Assembly: GCA_010093705.1 (NCBI GenBank)
Contig: MU006096.1
Span: forward strand, 553,908 to 617,907
Direction: 5' to 3'
From: Patellaria atrata CBS 101060
Lineage: Eukaryota; Ascomycota; Dothideomycetes; Patellariales; Patellariaceae
DNA: 64,000 bases
Position 1 is the stretch's first letter, and each line of letters begins with the position of its first letter. The notes below the pieces were generated by a model. That model saw only the letters and a program-made list of their open reading frames with translations, was not told the DNA's origin and ran no database searches. This document shows positions 47,894 to 57,458 of this stretch, piece by piece. The translations under genes were made by a program, and so were the position numbers.

Positions 47894-49252
47894 CTACATA
47901 TCAACGCCGGCTTGTCCAGCTTTGAATAACCTATGACCCTCTGCTGCTGCATCTTTGACACTGATATCTCCGTTACTATCGGCCATTAATTTCAGAAGTT
48001 CTATACCGTACTCATGTATACTTACTAGATTTGCTTGACTTTTTCGAGAATTGATTTCCAGTTTTCGAAAAGGGTGAAAGGGATGTCCTCCCGCACACAG
48101 TACGTGATTAAATCTGAAGATAAAATAAGTTGATGTGCTAATGTGCGTTGTAGATATCATCCCTTACCCTCCCCTTTCTTTGCGAAGAGAAGGTCGGTTT
48201 CACGCGCAGCTGAAACATCCGACACTCCATCACCAGCATAGAACATGACTGGGCGTTCGCTTTCGGGGAGTTCAGCATATGGCCGCAGCGTGAGAGACTT
48301 ATCATGACCATGCTCACTGGTATCAAACTTTAGCTTCATACTCTCAACTGCTATCAAATATTTCATATACCTTTCATCACGAAATGTGATCGTCCACCCT
48401 CCTTCTTCATCAATAGTCTTTCCAGGTCGAGCAGCAACATTATTCCCCACCACCTGTAGTTTGTCAAAGTCAGATCCTACCAGCTTCTCTAACAGTGCTT
48501 TGACAATGGGTTCCATTCCTCCTGTAAGGACAACTACAGGTACGTTGTTTCCTAGAGCCCATTTATAAAACTCGTTGAAGTGAGGATCAAGTTTGATATT
48601 CTGGACAAGGAATTCAATACATTCCGAGTAAGGTCTCGTAACACTATCCATCATGTCTTTGAAGGAATCACTAGTGATATATTAGATCGCCAGTCGGCAT
48701 TCAGCCTGTCAAAGATAATGTCATACCGGAAAGTAATATTTCCTTCAAGAGTATCTTTATTGCCTTGTTTCCGCTTTGCTTCACCATATCCAATATTATC
48801 GGTCTAATATATCATGAATTCATAGTCCTAATTGACTATTTTTTCTGCGCACCTTACCATATAGTTATTGCCTACATATAGTTTAGCCTTTGCAATTATA
48901 TCGTATTGTGCCGATAGAGAATCTCGGCAGCAAAAGGGGTGGTTCAAGTTTAGATATTTATTGTCATCTCAACAAGTACATTGTTTTTATTTTATTTCAG
49001 TTTTTGGGAGAGATGCTAAGGGGGTTTGCGAGCATGAATGATATGATACAAATTGAGAGTTTGAGGCAGGGCTAGTTGTTTGCAAGTAAAGAAAAAGCCA
49101 TCGTATCAGGTAGAAATATGAAAGGGATTATAGCTGGAGAGGTATATAAGGGAGTATAACTGACTATCTTGTAATGTGATTGTCCCATCAAAATCAGTAA
49201 AGAATATGAATTTTGGTTTCATTCTCATAACAGGAACTTTAGAGTAATCCAT
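47894..49252 (-). CDS. HAD-superfamily phosphatase (PSPase/DKMTPP-phosphatase-like)
   Basis: A cytosolic phosphatase of the haloacid dehalogenase fold; relatives are annotated as 2,3-diketo-5-methylthio-1-phosphopentane phosphatase or phosphoserine phosphatase-like, but the substrate is not shown here. Six exons: 49252-49165, 48871-48858, 48803-48727, 48670-48168, 48113-48026 and 47975-47894, giving 283 residues. Motif I is FFTDFDGTIT (nucleophile Asp about residue 20). The 14-nt second exon supplies SNNYM, joining to TDNIGYG as expected in the family. Motif II is VVVLTGGMEP, and motif III/IV is FYAGDGVSDVSAARETDLLF. The C-terminal cap YCVREDIPFTLFENWKSIL is intact. Intron 1 is 293 nt, much longer than the other four (50-56 nt). 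Its start is 275 bp from SHE9 on the other strand. Confidence 0.9.
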
Positions 49253-49527
49253 TGTGCAAAATATTAGTCGAATTAGACTAGTGAAGCAAAATCAGACGAG
49301 GCAAAGAAGAAAAACTGTTTGGAACAAAGTTAATGTACTTTGATCTCGTCGAGGAAAATAATTTTTGGTCGCCGGTGTACTTCATACTGTACAGTAAAAT
49401 GAACGGGACAGAGGGAAACTCGTTGGCCCGAGCTCCACTCTGAACTTCACCTTGTTCACAACCAACTCATTCGGGGTCTCTATTAACAATTGATTGGCGC
49501 TATTCGCTGGGAACTCACCCTCAAGCA
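49253..49527. promoter_or_regulatory. Divergent promoter, HAD phosphatase / SHE9, with 12-bp palindrome
   Basis: Only 275 bases separate two divergent start codons. A perfect palindrome TACTGTACAGTA lies at 49385-49396 near the middle, identical to the one at 23055-23066. The position would suit a binding site for a dimeric regulator, but the motif is also scattered elsewhere. Confidence 0.55.
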
Positions 49528-51056
49528 ATGAGGACATTGAGTCACCATGGTAGTCGCACTGTATTTGAATACCTTACCTTGACCTTGCAACTCCAGTCGG
49601 CTCTCCCCCCGTCAAGAACGGTTCTCAAGTGCGTTCCGTCGTCGATAGGTCTTCGATGCCAGACCCGAACCTACTATAGATCATCTATTCCCAACAATAG
49701 ATTCCTACAGAAAGACCTGAAGCTTTGGAATTCCAAACTCACACGAACTTTCGTTTCTCCACCATCCAAGGATGGAGTGGGATCCTCCTCTGCTCAGGGA
49801 TCAACAGACGGGGCGGTCCAAACCCAGAGTCACATAAAACAGCACAAAAGTCAAGCCGGCCAACATGAACAAGGGCTCTCTAATAAAGACTTACCGTCAC
49901 ATCGGGAGGGACAAAGATGGAACTATTTCAAGAGATTTTCAGTTATAATGGAGAACCTCCAGGCGAAGCTTGCCATTGCCAGCCAACGTGTGAACAATTA
50001 TACCGGTACTGATTACTCTGGTATTGAAGCATTGCGACAATCTATCAAGGATCAAGGTCAGACTGCGATATTATCATGTCCCGCGGAAACATTAGCTAAC
50101 ATTACTCTCGCACAGAGGAATTGGTTAGGTCACGTCATGCGGCAGTCGATTCGGCAAAGGATGAGTTGGAATCGGCTCATACTCAAAGAGGTGCATCGCA
50201 GAAAGAGGTCGTTGGTCTTCTAGAACGGAAACATTCTTGGTCTGCCACGGACTTGGAGCGATATATGTCGTTGATAAGATCGGAACATGTCAATGACCAA
50301 GCAGTCCAAGCTGCGAAGGACAACGTAGCGTCAGCGGAACGCTTACTAGAAGAAGCAAGAACCCAATTAGAAAAGATGGAACGCGCACAGTATCATGAAG
50401 AGCAAATTTGGAGCGATACCATCCGGCGAAACAGCACTTGGGTGACCTTTGGCCTTATGGGTTTCAACATATTCCTTCTCTTAGCTTCCCTTGCCATAAT
50501 CGAGCCATGGCGGCGGCGACGGCTAGTAAAAGAGATCCGTAGCGCTTTGGACGAAAAGGCAAACATGCATGTAATACATGCACCCCCTGCTGCGGCATCT
50601 GCTGCTGTAACACGGACCATAAACGAAATAGATGATGAAATCGACTCTGTTGTAGAGCCTACAGATACGAAACTAGAAACCTTGGAGGCGGAATCACCCT
50701 ACCCGTCTGCAGACTTTGTTCCGACACTTTCAAGCGAAACACCAAAAGAAACAACATTCGCCAAACCTCCCAGTGCCGTCAACGAACCACTACGTCACGA
50801 GAAAACTATGGACTCGGAAACTACAACCGATGTTGAGCAAATCGCCACAGAACATAGGATCACGTTTGGCCTTACTTCGAATCAGAAGAACAGCCAAATT
50901 CTGAAGGCATATTGGGATGATCTGTTTAGCGAGAGACTCGTTTCTATGCCAAAATCCGAACTTACGACCCATATCCTACAGGGGGTTGCCACGGGTGTTA
51001 TGATAGGCGCAGCCATTACAGGTGGTTTGATCGTTATTCTCGCAAGGTCAAATTGA
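49528..51056 (+). CDS. SHE9: SHE9/MDM33, mitochondrial inner-membrane protein
   Basis: Needed for normal mitochondrial shape; yeast She9 (Mdm33) sits in the inner membrane with its coiled coils in the matrix. Two exons, 49528-50056 and 50116-51056, give 489 residues. An Arg/Ser-rich N-terminus is a likely mitochondrial presequence. The coiled-coil She9 domain (about 145-300) includes KLAIASQRVNNYTGTDYSGI and, across the join, EELVRSRHAAVDSAKDELE. Then come LLERKHSWSATDLERYMSL and the first membrane helix (TWVTFGLMGFNIFLLLASLA, about 310-330). A charged, low-conservation segment follows, and a last hydrophobic helix near the C-terminus (GVATGVMIGAAITGGLIVIL). The frame switches at the 59-nt intron, which explains why two open frames appear. 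The architecture fits the family closely. Confidence 0.93.
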
Positions 51057-52727
51057 CCCCTCTGGGTCCTGTACACTTTAAGGTGTAAAATATCTGTACC
51101 ACTGAATGTAAATAATCAAGGGCAGTATCGAGCTCTTATAGAACTAACCCACACGAGCGTTCCGGACAAATATGTCCCCTTTCATCGACTCGGTATCACT
51201 TCTAATGTATGCACAGAATTCCTGGATGGATCTAGAGTACTAGAAATACGGATGAGGTGTTCAAGATTCTTCCTATTTTACAGGTCGTAAGCGAACGAGT
51301 TCCAAACAACCCTAAGCGACACATATTTCTGGGAATTCCAGAAGGCCCGAGGAGAGATCAGCCGAATCTATTAAAGTTTCGAAACGCACAACCATAATTC
51401 CTGTCAATGACGGGGTCTAAATCGGCTCCGCTTCTGATCCTTAGGGGAAACAAAGGCCATCCCATACGGACGGTGCGATAATTTACCTGCAGTGCATCAT
51501 CAATGCACGATTCTTGTACGCCATCGACCCCAAAATACCGTGCATAGAATAAGTGCATTCGCCGGAATTCCCTTAAAGATGGATCGGAAGGAGTACATTG
51601 CCGTAGATGAGACGAACCTGTCGTCACAGTTAGTAGGTTTGGCAATACCTATGTTCTAAATATAGCAATTTCCTGGTAGGTGATTGGAGAAAACACAGGA
51701 TTCCACGAATCTATAATGCAATCTATCTACCCTCATATACAGTGATGGATACAATGCCTGATCACTGAACACACGAGACTGGAGCGACAACCTATTTTGG
51801 TGAGGTTGAAGCAAAAGTGTGGCGAGGTAAGCGAATGGTCAGGCTCAGGTATACAGAGTAGCAAGGATTGCTTCAATTGGATTGCGAGAGCCCTCCAGAC
51901 GAGAATCTCTTCCGTTCGATCAGTAAGCACGGGGTAAGATAGCCACGCTTTCAAGAGGATTCAGTATCGATCAAGGTTTCTGATGACGACCAATTCTTTT
52001 GCTTCAAAACTGTGGCTACCTACAAGCATGTGGTTTCGTCCTCCGTAAGATTCTTGTTTGACCTTGTATAGGCTCAAGCATTTCGTCGTACAATCAGTGC
52101 TGTGCAAAGTCACTCCAGTTACTCCAGTTATTTCAGAATTAGCTGACATCGCTGACATGAGACGCAGCTGGCTCCATTAAGCTCAGCCATGCCTGCAATT
52201 CAAAGGTCGCAGCCAACGGGAGCTTTGCTGACATACATGCCTCAGAACTTAATCCTCACCTCCTATCACTGCATTCACTACCATCATTGGTGAATGCTGG
52301 AGTCTAAAAATTAATCGCACCTTTTTCGGTTTTCGACACCACTTCAGCCCTACATGGATCCTGGCTTCTTATTTCTAGATTTGCACCTACCGCCGTCTTT
52401 GGGATCTCTCCACCGCATGATCGACCATATGCGTGGAGAAAAGGATAGGATAATGGTAGGATAATGATAAGTCTAGATAAAAGTTACGATGGATGCCTTA
52501 ATTATACCATTCACTCTTCAGTATTCCTTTTACAATTGACTTTGGGTTCTTCTCTTATCCTATAACCGCACTACCTTCAGCATTGATACCATTATATTTC
52601 TACTTACAATCAGCGGAGTCTATTGTTTATAGTCATTGCTTTCCTGGTATTCCAACATAATCCATTTGTGCTTGCCACGTTCCTTATATTTCAATTTAGC
52701 GTAGATCGAAAGCAAATCACCGATACC
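51057..52727. other. Gene-free 1.7 kb before the rhodopsin-fold gene
   Basis: Short frames on the minus strand (for example 51358-51645 and 51961-52158) show no domain. The last few hundred bases must contain the promoter of the next gene. Nothing else recognised. Confidence 0.45.
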
Positions 52728-53835
52728 ATGGTATACAAGGATATTGACATCCCTTTACGTATGATTCCTGACTCAGAATCTGATAGCTGCTCTAATACTC
52801 GTTATAGCGGCGTTCATTGCCATCGACTGGACACTCATGACTCTCGCTGTCATCTTCATCATCTTACGACTCACATTACGGAAGCGCCAATCCCACCGTC
52901 CCACCTTTTCTACCAACCTCTCCGACTTCTTCATCATCCTCTCTTGGCTCTCCGGCATCGTCCTGATTAGCATCAACACCTGGAAAAATAATCTCCGCTA
53001 CAAGTACGTCAACCACGAACCCAAATCCGACCTCTACTACATGGTTCCGCGCGACCAATCCTCCCATCTCCTCTACGTCTCCTGGATATCCCTCTTCTTC
53101 ATCTACATCAGCCTCTGGGCCGCCAAAGCCGCCTTCCTCGCCTTCTACCACAGCCTCTTCCACCTCCAGGGCCGCAAATTCACCATCGTCCTCGTCTGCG
53201 CCTCCGTCTTCACATTCCTCACCTTCCTCCTGCACATGCTCCTCCTGACGCTCTGGTGCGCCCCGATTTCTTCAAATTGGAATATCGACGGCAAGCTCTG
53301 CTCCGCCGTCCACTCCATCGACTCCGTCACCATATCCACCTTCACCAACATCGCTACCGATGTCATCATCCTGCTCATCCCTGTCTCCACGCTCGCCGGC
53401 ATGAGCCTCACCAAGACGGACTATTCCAGCCTTCTGTTCGTGTTTCTGATGGGCGGGATATCGATCGTCGCGGCGTTGGCGCGGTTCGTCACGCTTAAGC
53501 TCGTGCAACACGTCCCGAAGGCTAATATTACTCACACGATTGATGTGTGGGCTCTCGTGGAGATCGTGGCGAGCATTTTGGCGGTGTGTTTGCCGAGTTT
53601 GAGGGTTTTCGTTAGGGGGAGGAGGGCCGTCGTCATGGTGGGGAGCAGGGGTGGGGAGAGTGTGAGGAGTGGGAGTGAGGGGTCTGAGAGTTTGGAAAAG
53701 GGATGTCCGGTGAAGGGATTTGTGGAGAAGAGTCGGGTGAGAATTGGTGTTGAGGAGGGGATTAGGGGAGGGGATGGTCGGGACCAGGGGTATTTACGGA
53801 CTCTACCAGAGTTTAACAGGGACGGGGAGTGGTAA
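52728..53835 (+). CDS. Fungal rhodopsin-fold (Pth11/SAT4-type) integral membrane protein
   Basis: Seven-helix membrane protein of the fungus-specific rhodopsin-domain family; some members act as surface sensors, most are uncharacterised. The best model has a first exon of only the start codon (52728-52730), a 46-nt intron, and exon 2 at 52777-53835, giving 353 residues. Without that splice the ATG frame closes and the helix frame lacks a start before residue MTLAVIF at 52837. Helices are visible at ALILVIAAFIAIDW, FFIILSWLSGIVLISI, VSWISLFFIYISLWAAKAAF, VLVCASVFTFLTFLLHMLLL, FTNIATDVIILLIPVSTLAG, LLFVFLMGGISIVAALARF and VWALVEIVASILAVCLPSLR. The motif LTLWCAP with the later Cys of GKLCSAV fits the family. 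A Gly/Arg/Ser-rich cytoplasmic tail follows. Coding is markedly C-ending. The start is uncertain; the domain is not. Confidence 0.85.
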
Positions 53836-54294
53836 TCTCAGAAAATGATGATCTCCTCCTGGGTTCATACCAATCGTTACTTAGAAGGGATTTAGGGGCT
53901 ACACCGATCCCAGCGGTAATTGTTTGAGAACGGGCAGGCTGATGATGATTCCGATTCTTCCAGTCCAGTTTACAACGACTTCCGAAACCAAGTCTATAAA
54001 TTGTAAGATTAACGGCGGGGAGGAGACAACGAGTTACGGAGCCAAACGATTCTATCATTATATCTCCCCCAATACCTTTTTCATGTAATCCGGGCTCAAA
54101 TAACTTTTACCTCCAAGTTCCCACAACAATCCCCATTGCCATCTCTCACCCTTTTCACGCACTTCTCCACGCCCTCACTTCTCTACACAAACGTTCACGC
54201 ACTACACCCCCTTCCCCACCCCCTCCTCCTCACACACAAAAACATCCGAAACCTCATTCCCACCCAACGTAACACTATCCCCCTCTCCCCCCTT
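53836..54294. other. Intergenic region with pyrimidine-rich stretch
   Basis: About 460 bases. From 54130 on the plus strand is very rich in C and T. No supported gene. Confidence 0.45.
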
Positions 54295-54946
54295 CTACGT
54301 CCTCTCCTCCAACACGATCTCCTCCTTATCAACAGCCGTGTACGCACCCCTCGGACTCAGACTCAAACTCGCACTTATCTTCCGCCCGTGCTCCTTCACC
54401 CTAACAATGCGGGAAGGGGTGGAGGGCGCCAGCGTGGTGGACGTGGAGGCGGAGATTGAGCGGGTGGATGACTTTGGGAGCAAAGGCGAGGTTTGCGTCG
54501 TTTTGGTGGAGAGTCCAGGGAGGGAAGTGCTGGAGGGATTCGGGTGCGTGAAGAGGGTTAGCGTCGAGGGCGGTATTATGGGGAGGGTGGCTTTTTCGAG
54601 CATGAGGCGANNNNNNNNNNNNNNNNNNNNNNNNNNNNNNNNNNNNNNNNNNNNNNNNNNNNNNNNNNNNNNNNNNNNNNNNNNNNNNNNNNNNNNNNNN
54701 NNNNNNNNNNGGGGGTGTTTAAATAGCAAAAGGACGATCACTCACTGTTCCGCGGACAAGCCCTCGAAACAGATGTCCTCCTTCCGGAAATCGGTCGGAC
54801 GGGACTAGGCGCAGGTCAGACTTTCTTGTTTCGGCATGCACGATTACGGAGGTGCGGCGTACGATTTGAAGGGGCCGTTCGTGCGGGCTCTCGTTGCTGC
54901 AGTAGAGGATGCGGAGGAGGGTCCGTTTTAGATGGTGGAGACCCAT
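54295..54946 (-). CDS. Unrecognised gene interrupted by the assembly gap
   Basis: I do not recognise this protein. The first exon (54946-54746) starts at an ATG (MGLHHLKRTLLRILYCSNES) and reads 67 codons to a good donor, GTGAGT. The presumed intron and part of the next exon are lost in the 100-N gap at 54611-54710. Past the gap the minus strand stays open from 54610 to a stop at 54295, with a Ser/Thr/Pro/Leu-rich sequence (LTLFTHPNPSSTSLPGL, RIVRVKEHGRKISASLSL, AYTAVDKEEIVLEERT). The two parts may belong to one gene: the strand, the donor and the distance fit, but the gap prevents proof. No signal peptide or known motif was found. GC content is high. Confidence 0.5.
54611..54710. other. Assembly gap (100 N)
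   Basis: Exactly 100 N, a conventional placeholder for a gap of unknown size. The flanks are GC- and pyrimidine-rich, which may have hindered sequencing. Confidence 0.99.
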
Positions 54947-55933
54947 TGTTGGTGGGGGCAATGAGTGTGTGAAGTTTGCTTTAGTGCTTTATAATGAATG
55001 GACGAAAGGGGGTTGGAAAGTATAGAGAGATGGAGAGAGAGAGAGAGAGAGAGAGAATGACGGGAATAGCACACGCTTCGCTGAATGCTCCCTTCAAACA
55101 AAAAAAAACAACTGAACGTATAGACACACTTTTTAAGGTTGCTGGGAGAGTGAGGAGATTTCTAGATAAACTACCTCGGGATTTGCCGAGTAGGAAAGAC
55201 TGAGGAGTGAAAGAAATTGGTTTCATTGTTCCCTTTTTAGAGAGACCGGTAATTGCTATGAACCGTTCCCTAGGAGATTAAAGATTCCATTGCGAGAGAA
55301 AAAAAAGAAAGCTTGACCACGTGAGAGTTAATTACATTCCTTCTTTTCTCCTTCTTGACGAGGCATGTTTCGGATTGACGTTTCCCGCGCAATATGTGGA
55401 CAATTTGATGTATGTTTTCTCTTACTGTCATACAATATTATGCATGTAATGATGTTCTAAAAGAAAGATACTTAACTCGGCGAAAATCAATATGTGAATA
55501 GTATTATGGGATAGAACCATCGGAGGTAGTTTGGAGAGAATTACGTATGGATTTTGGGTACGACAAGCTTTCTGACTACTGTACTACGTTCCCTTGCATG
55601 TGCCACGCATTCCTACTGTTTCTCAGTTCTCACTGGAAACGTACTACGAATCATTTATAGAAAGATGGCAATTGGGGTTCTGCAAACCGTAACCTATGGA
55701 GTCGGCATCGGACGACCGTTGGAGGTAAAAGTTCAAAGAGGATTCTAATCAACATATGAACCATGGATATTGAATATTTACAAGAAGACCTGAACACGGT
55801 TTTGACGCGTTCAGGTGCGGTATTAGATCTGCCTTACTGTTGGAGATGATGACACGCGCAAATGTGCGACGTCGGATGGCACATCACCCCAAGTGGGAGG
55901 GAGAGGCTAGGAACAAAGGGACGTCGACATAAA
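54947..55933. other. Intergenic region with GA microsatellite
   Basis: Close to 1 kb without a supported gene. A (GA)13 tract lies at 55033-55058 and one TACTGTA motif near 55577. The open frame at 55554-55748 has no domain. Confidence 0.5.
55033..55058. repeat. (GA)13 microsatellite
   Basis: Twenty-six bases of uninterrupted GA dinucleotide, probably in the upstream region of the gap-broken gene on the minus strand. Confidence 0.9.
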
Positions 55934-57458
55934 CTACTTCGGGTAGTCTTTGATGTGATAACTCTTCAACTTGGAGAATTGGTCGAATCCAAATTTACTG
56001 AGCGTCTGTCCTTTGCCAGAATTCTTCCAACCTACCCAGGCTAGGTCCTGTGTCGATGTCAGTATGAACCTCCTCTCTGCACGGTTATAGTACGTACTGC
56101 ACTCGGGAAGTCACAGCGGTTGACAAAGACAGTGCCTGCTTCAACGTCATCTACCAAGTCGTATCCCTTCTCGACGTCCTTCGTCCATATACTAGCAGTA
56201 AGGCCGTACTCGCTGTCGTTCATCAACGCTAAAGCCTCTTTGTCATCTTTCACCTTCATGATCGGAATGACAGGGCCAAAGGTTTCCTCCGTCATTACGA
56301 GCATGTCATGCGTGACATCCGTCAGCAAGGTTGGGGCGACATAGTTGCCATCAGCAGGCGGAGACTTGAACGACTCATTCTCAGGAGTCACATCTTTGGC
56401 ACCCTTGTCTAAAGCATCCTTGATATGAGATGCTATCGTTTCTGCCGACCGTTTGGAGACTACCGGTCCTAGATTCGTCTTGGGGTCGAAAGGATCCCCG
56501 AGCTTATAACCTTTCAATATGTTCTGCACGGCGTTTACAAATTTGTCGTGGATGCTTTCGTCGACGTAAACCCGTTCAATGCTGCAGCAGCTCTGTCCGG
56601 AGTTGAAGACGGCGCCATCGACTATCTCTTCAGCTGCCCAGTCGATATCAACATCCGACCTGATGTATGCTGGATCTTTGCCACCAAGTTCAAGGCCGAC
56701 CCCAACCGCCACTCTATCACTAGCAGCACTCTGCACAGCTAGACCTCCTGCCGTCGATCCTGTGAAGCATATCAAGCGGATCTCAGGAGAGCGTATGACA
56801 CTCTCGATCTGGGTGAATGCTCCACTATGGAAATATTGGATGACGTTGTCAGGAAGACCAGCTTCGGAGAATATCTGCTGGACATGCTCAACGATGGTGG
56901 GTGTTTGCGGGGAAGGTTTGAGGATCACAGAATTGCCAGACAAAAGGGCGGGTACAAGCGAGTTCACGAGGATGAGATACGGATACTTGGTGGGAGAAGT
57001 CTTAGTTTAGAACAGACAAGGACATGGACATGAAATGAACATATGAGCCTTACATTCCAAGCGAAAAGGATGAGGACGGGTCCGAGTGGCACCTTCCTGA
57101 CAAATCTCTTGAATCCCTTTTCGGGTTCTCCTTCGGTGTCCTTGAGAGATTGATCACTGATTTTGACGAGGTATTCGCCTCGGGCAATTGCAGTACTGAT
57201 CTCCTTTGCTGTGTAGGCGATGGGCCGACCCATCTGCTCTGTCAGCTCCTTTGCGAGAGCATCCTTGCGCTCATCGAGAATCTTCAATGCCTTTGATACA
57301 ATTGCCTTCCGTTCGGCTAAGGATGTCTTGCGGAAGGATTGAAAGGCTTCAAGAGCAGTGGCGGGAAGGGCTTGCAGGCCCGAGTCAGACAAGCCATTGC
57401 GGGTGAGGATGGGTTTGTTGGTGATAGGCGAGATGGTGGTCAAAGTCTCAAGAGACAT
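55934..57458 (-). CDS. Aldehyde dehydrogenase, NAD(P)-dependent
   Basis: Oxidises an aldehyde to the acid; the substrate is not evident. Three exons, 57458-57054, 56985-56098 and 56047-55934, give 468 residues, normal for the ALDH fold without presequence. Motifs: PLGPVLILFAWN joined to YPYLILVNSLVPALLSGN (cofactor-binding entry), FTGSTAGG near 209, the catalytic Glu in LELGGKD near 234, and the catalytic Cys in NSGQSCCSIERVYV near 268. EETFGPVIPIMKV and the last-exon ending DLAWVGWKNSGKGQTLSKFG to YHIKDYPK complete the C-terminal domain. The last exon is not visible in the main open frame, which would end 12 residues into the intron, but it is needed by the family. There is no mitochondrial or peroxisomal signal, so it is likely cytosolic. 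All catalytic residues are present. Confidence 0.94.

Noticed and set aside
52623-52970. 115-codon frame over the rhodopsin gene start
   Set aside because: Starts with TTG and leaves the helix-encoding frame; only its ATG at 52728 is useful, as the likely start codon.
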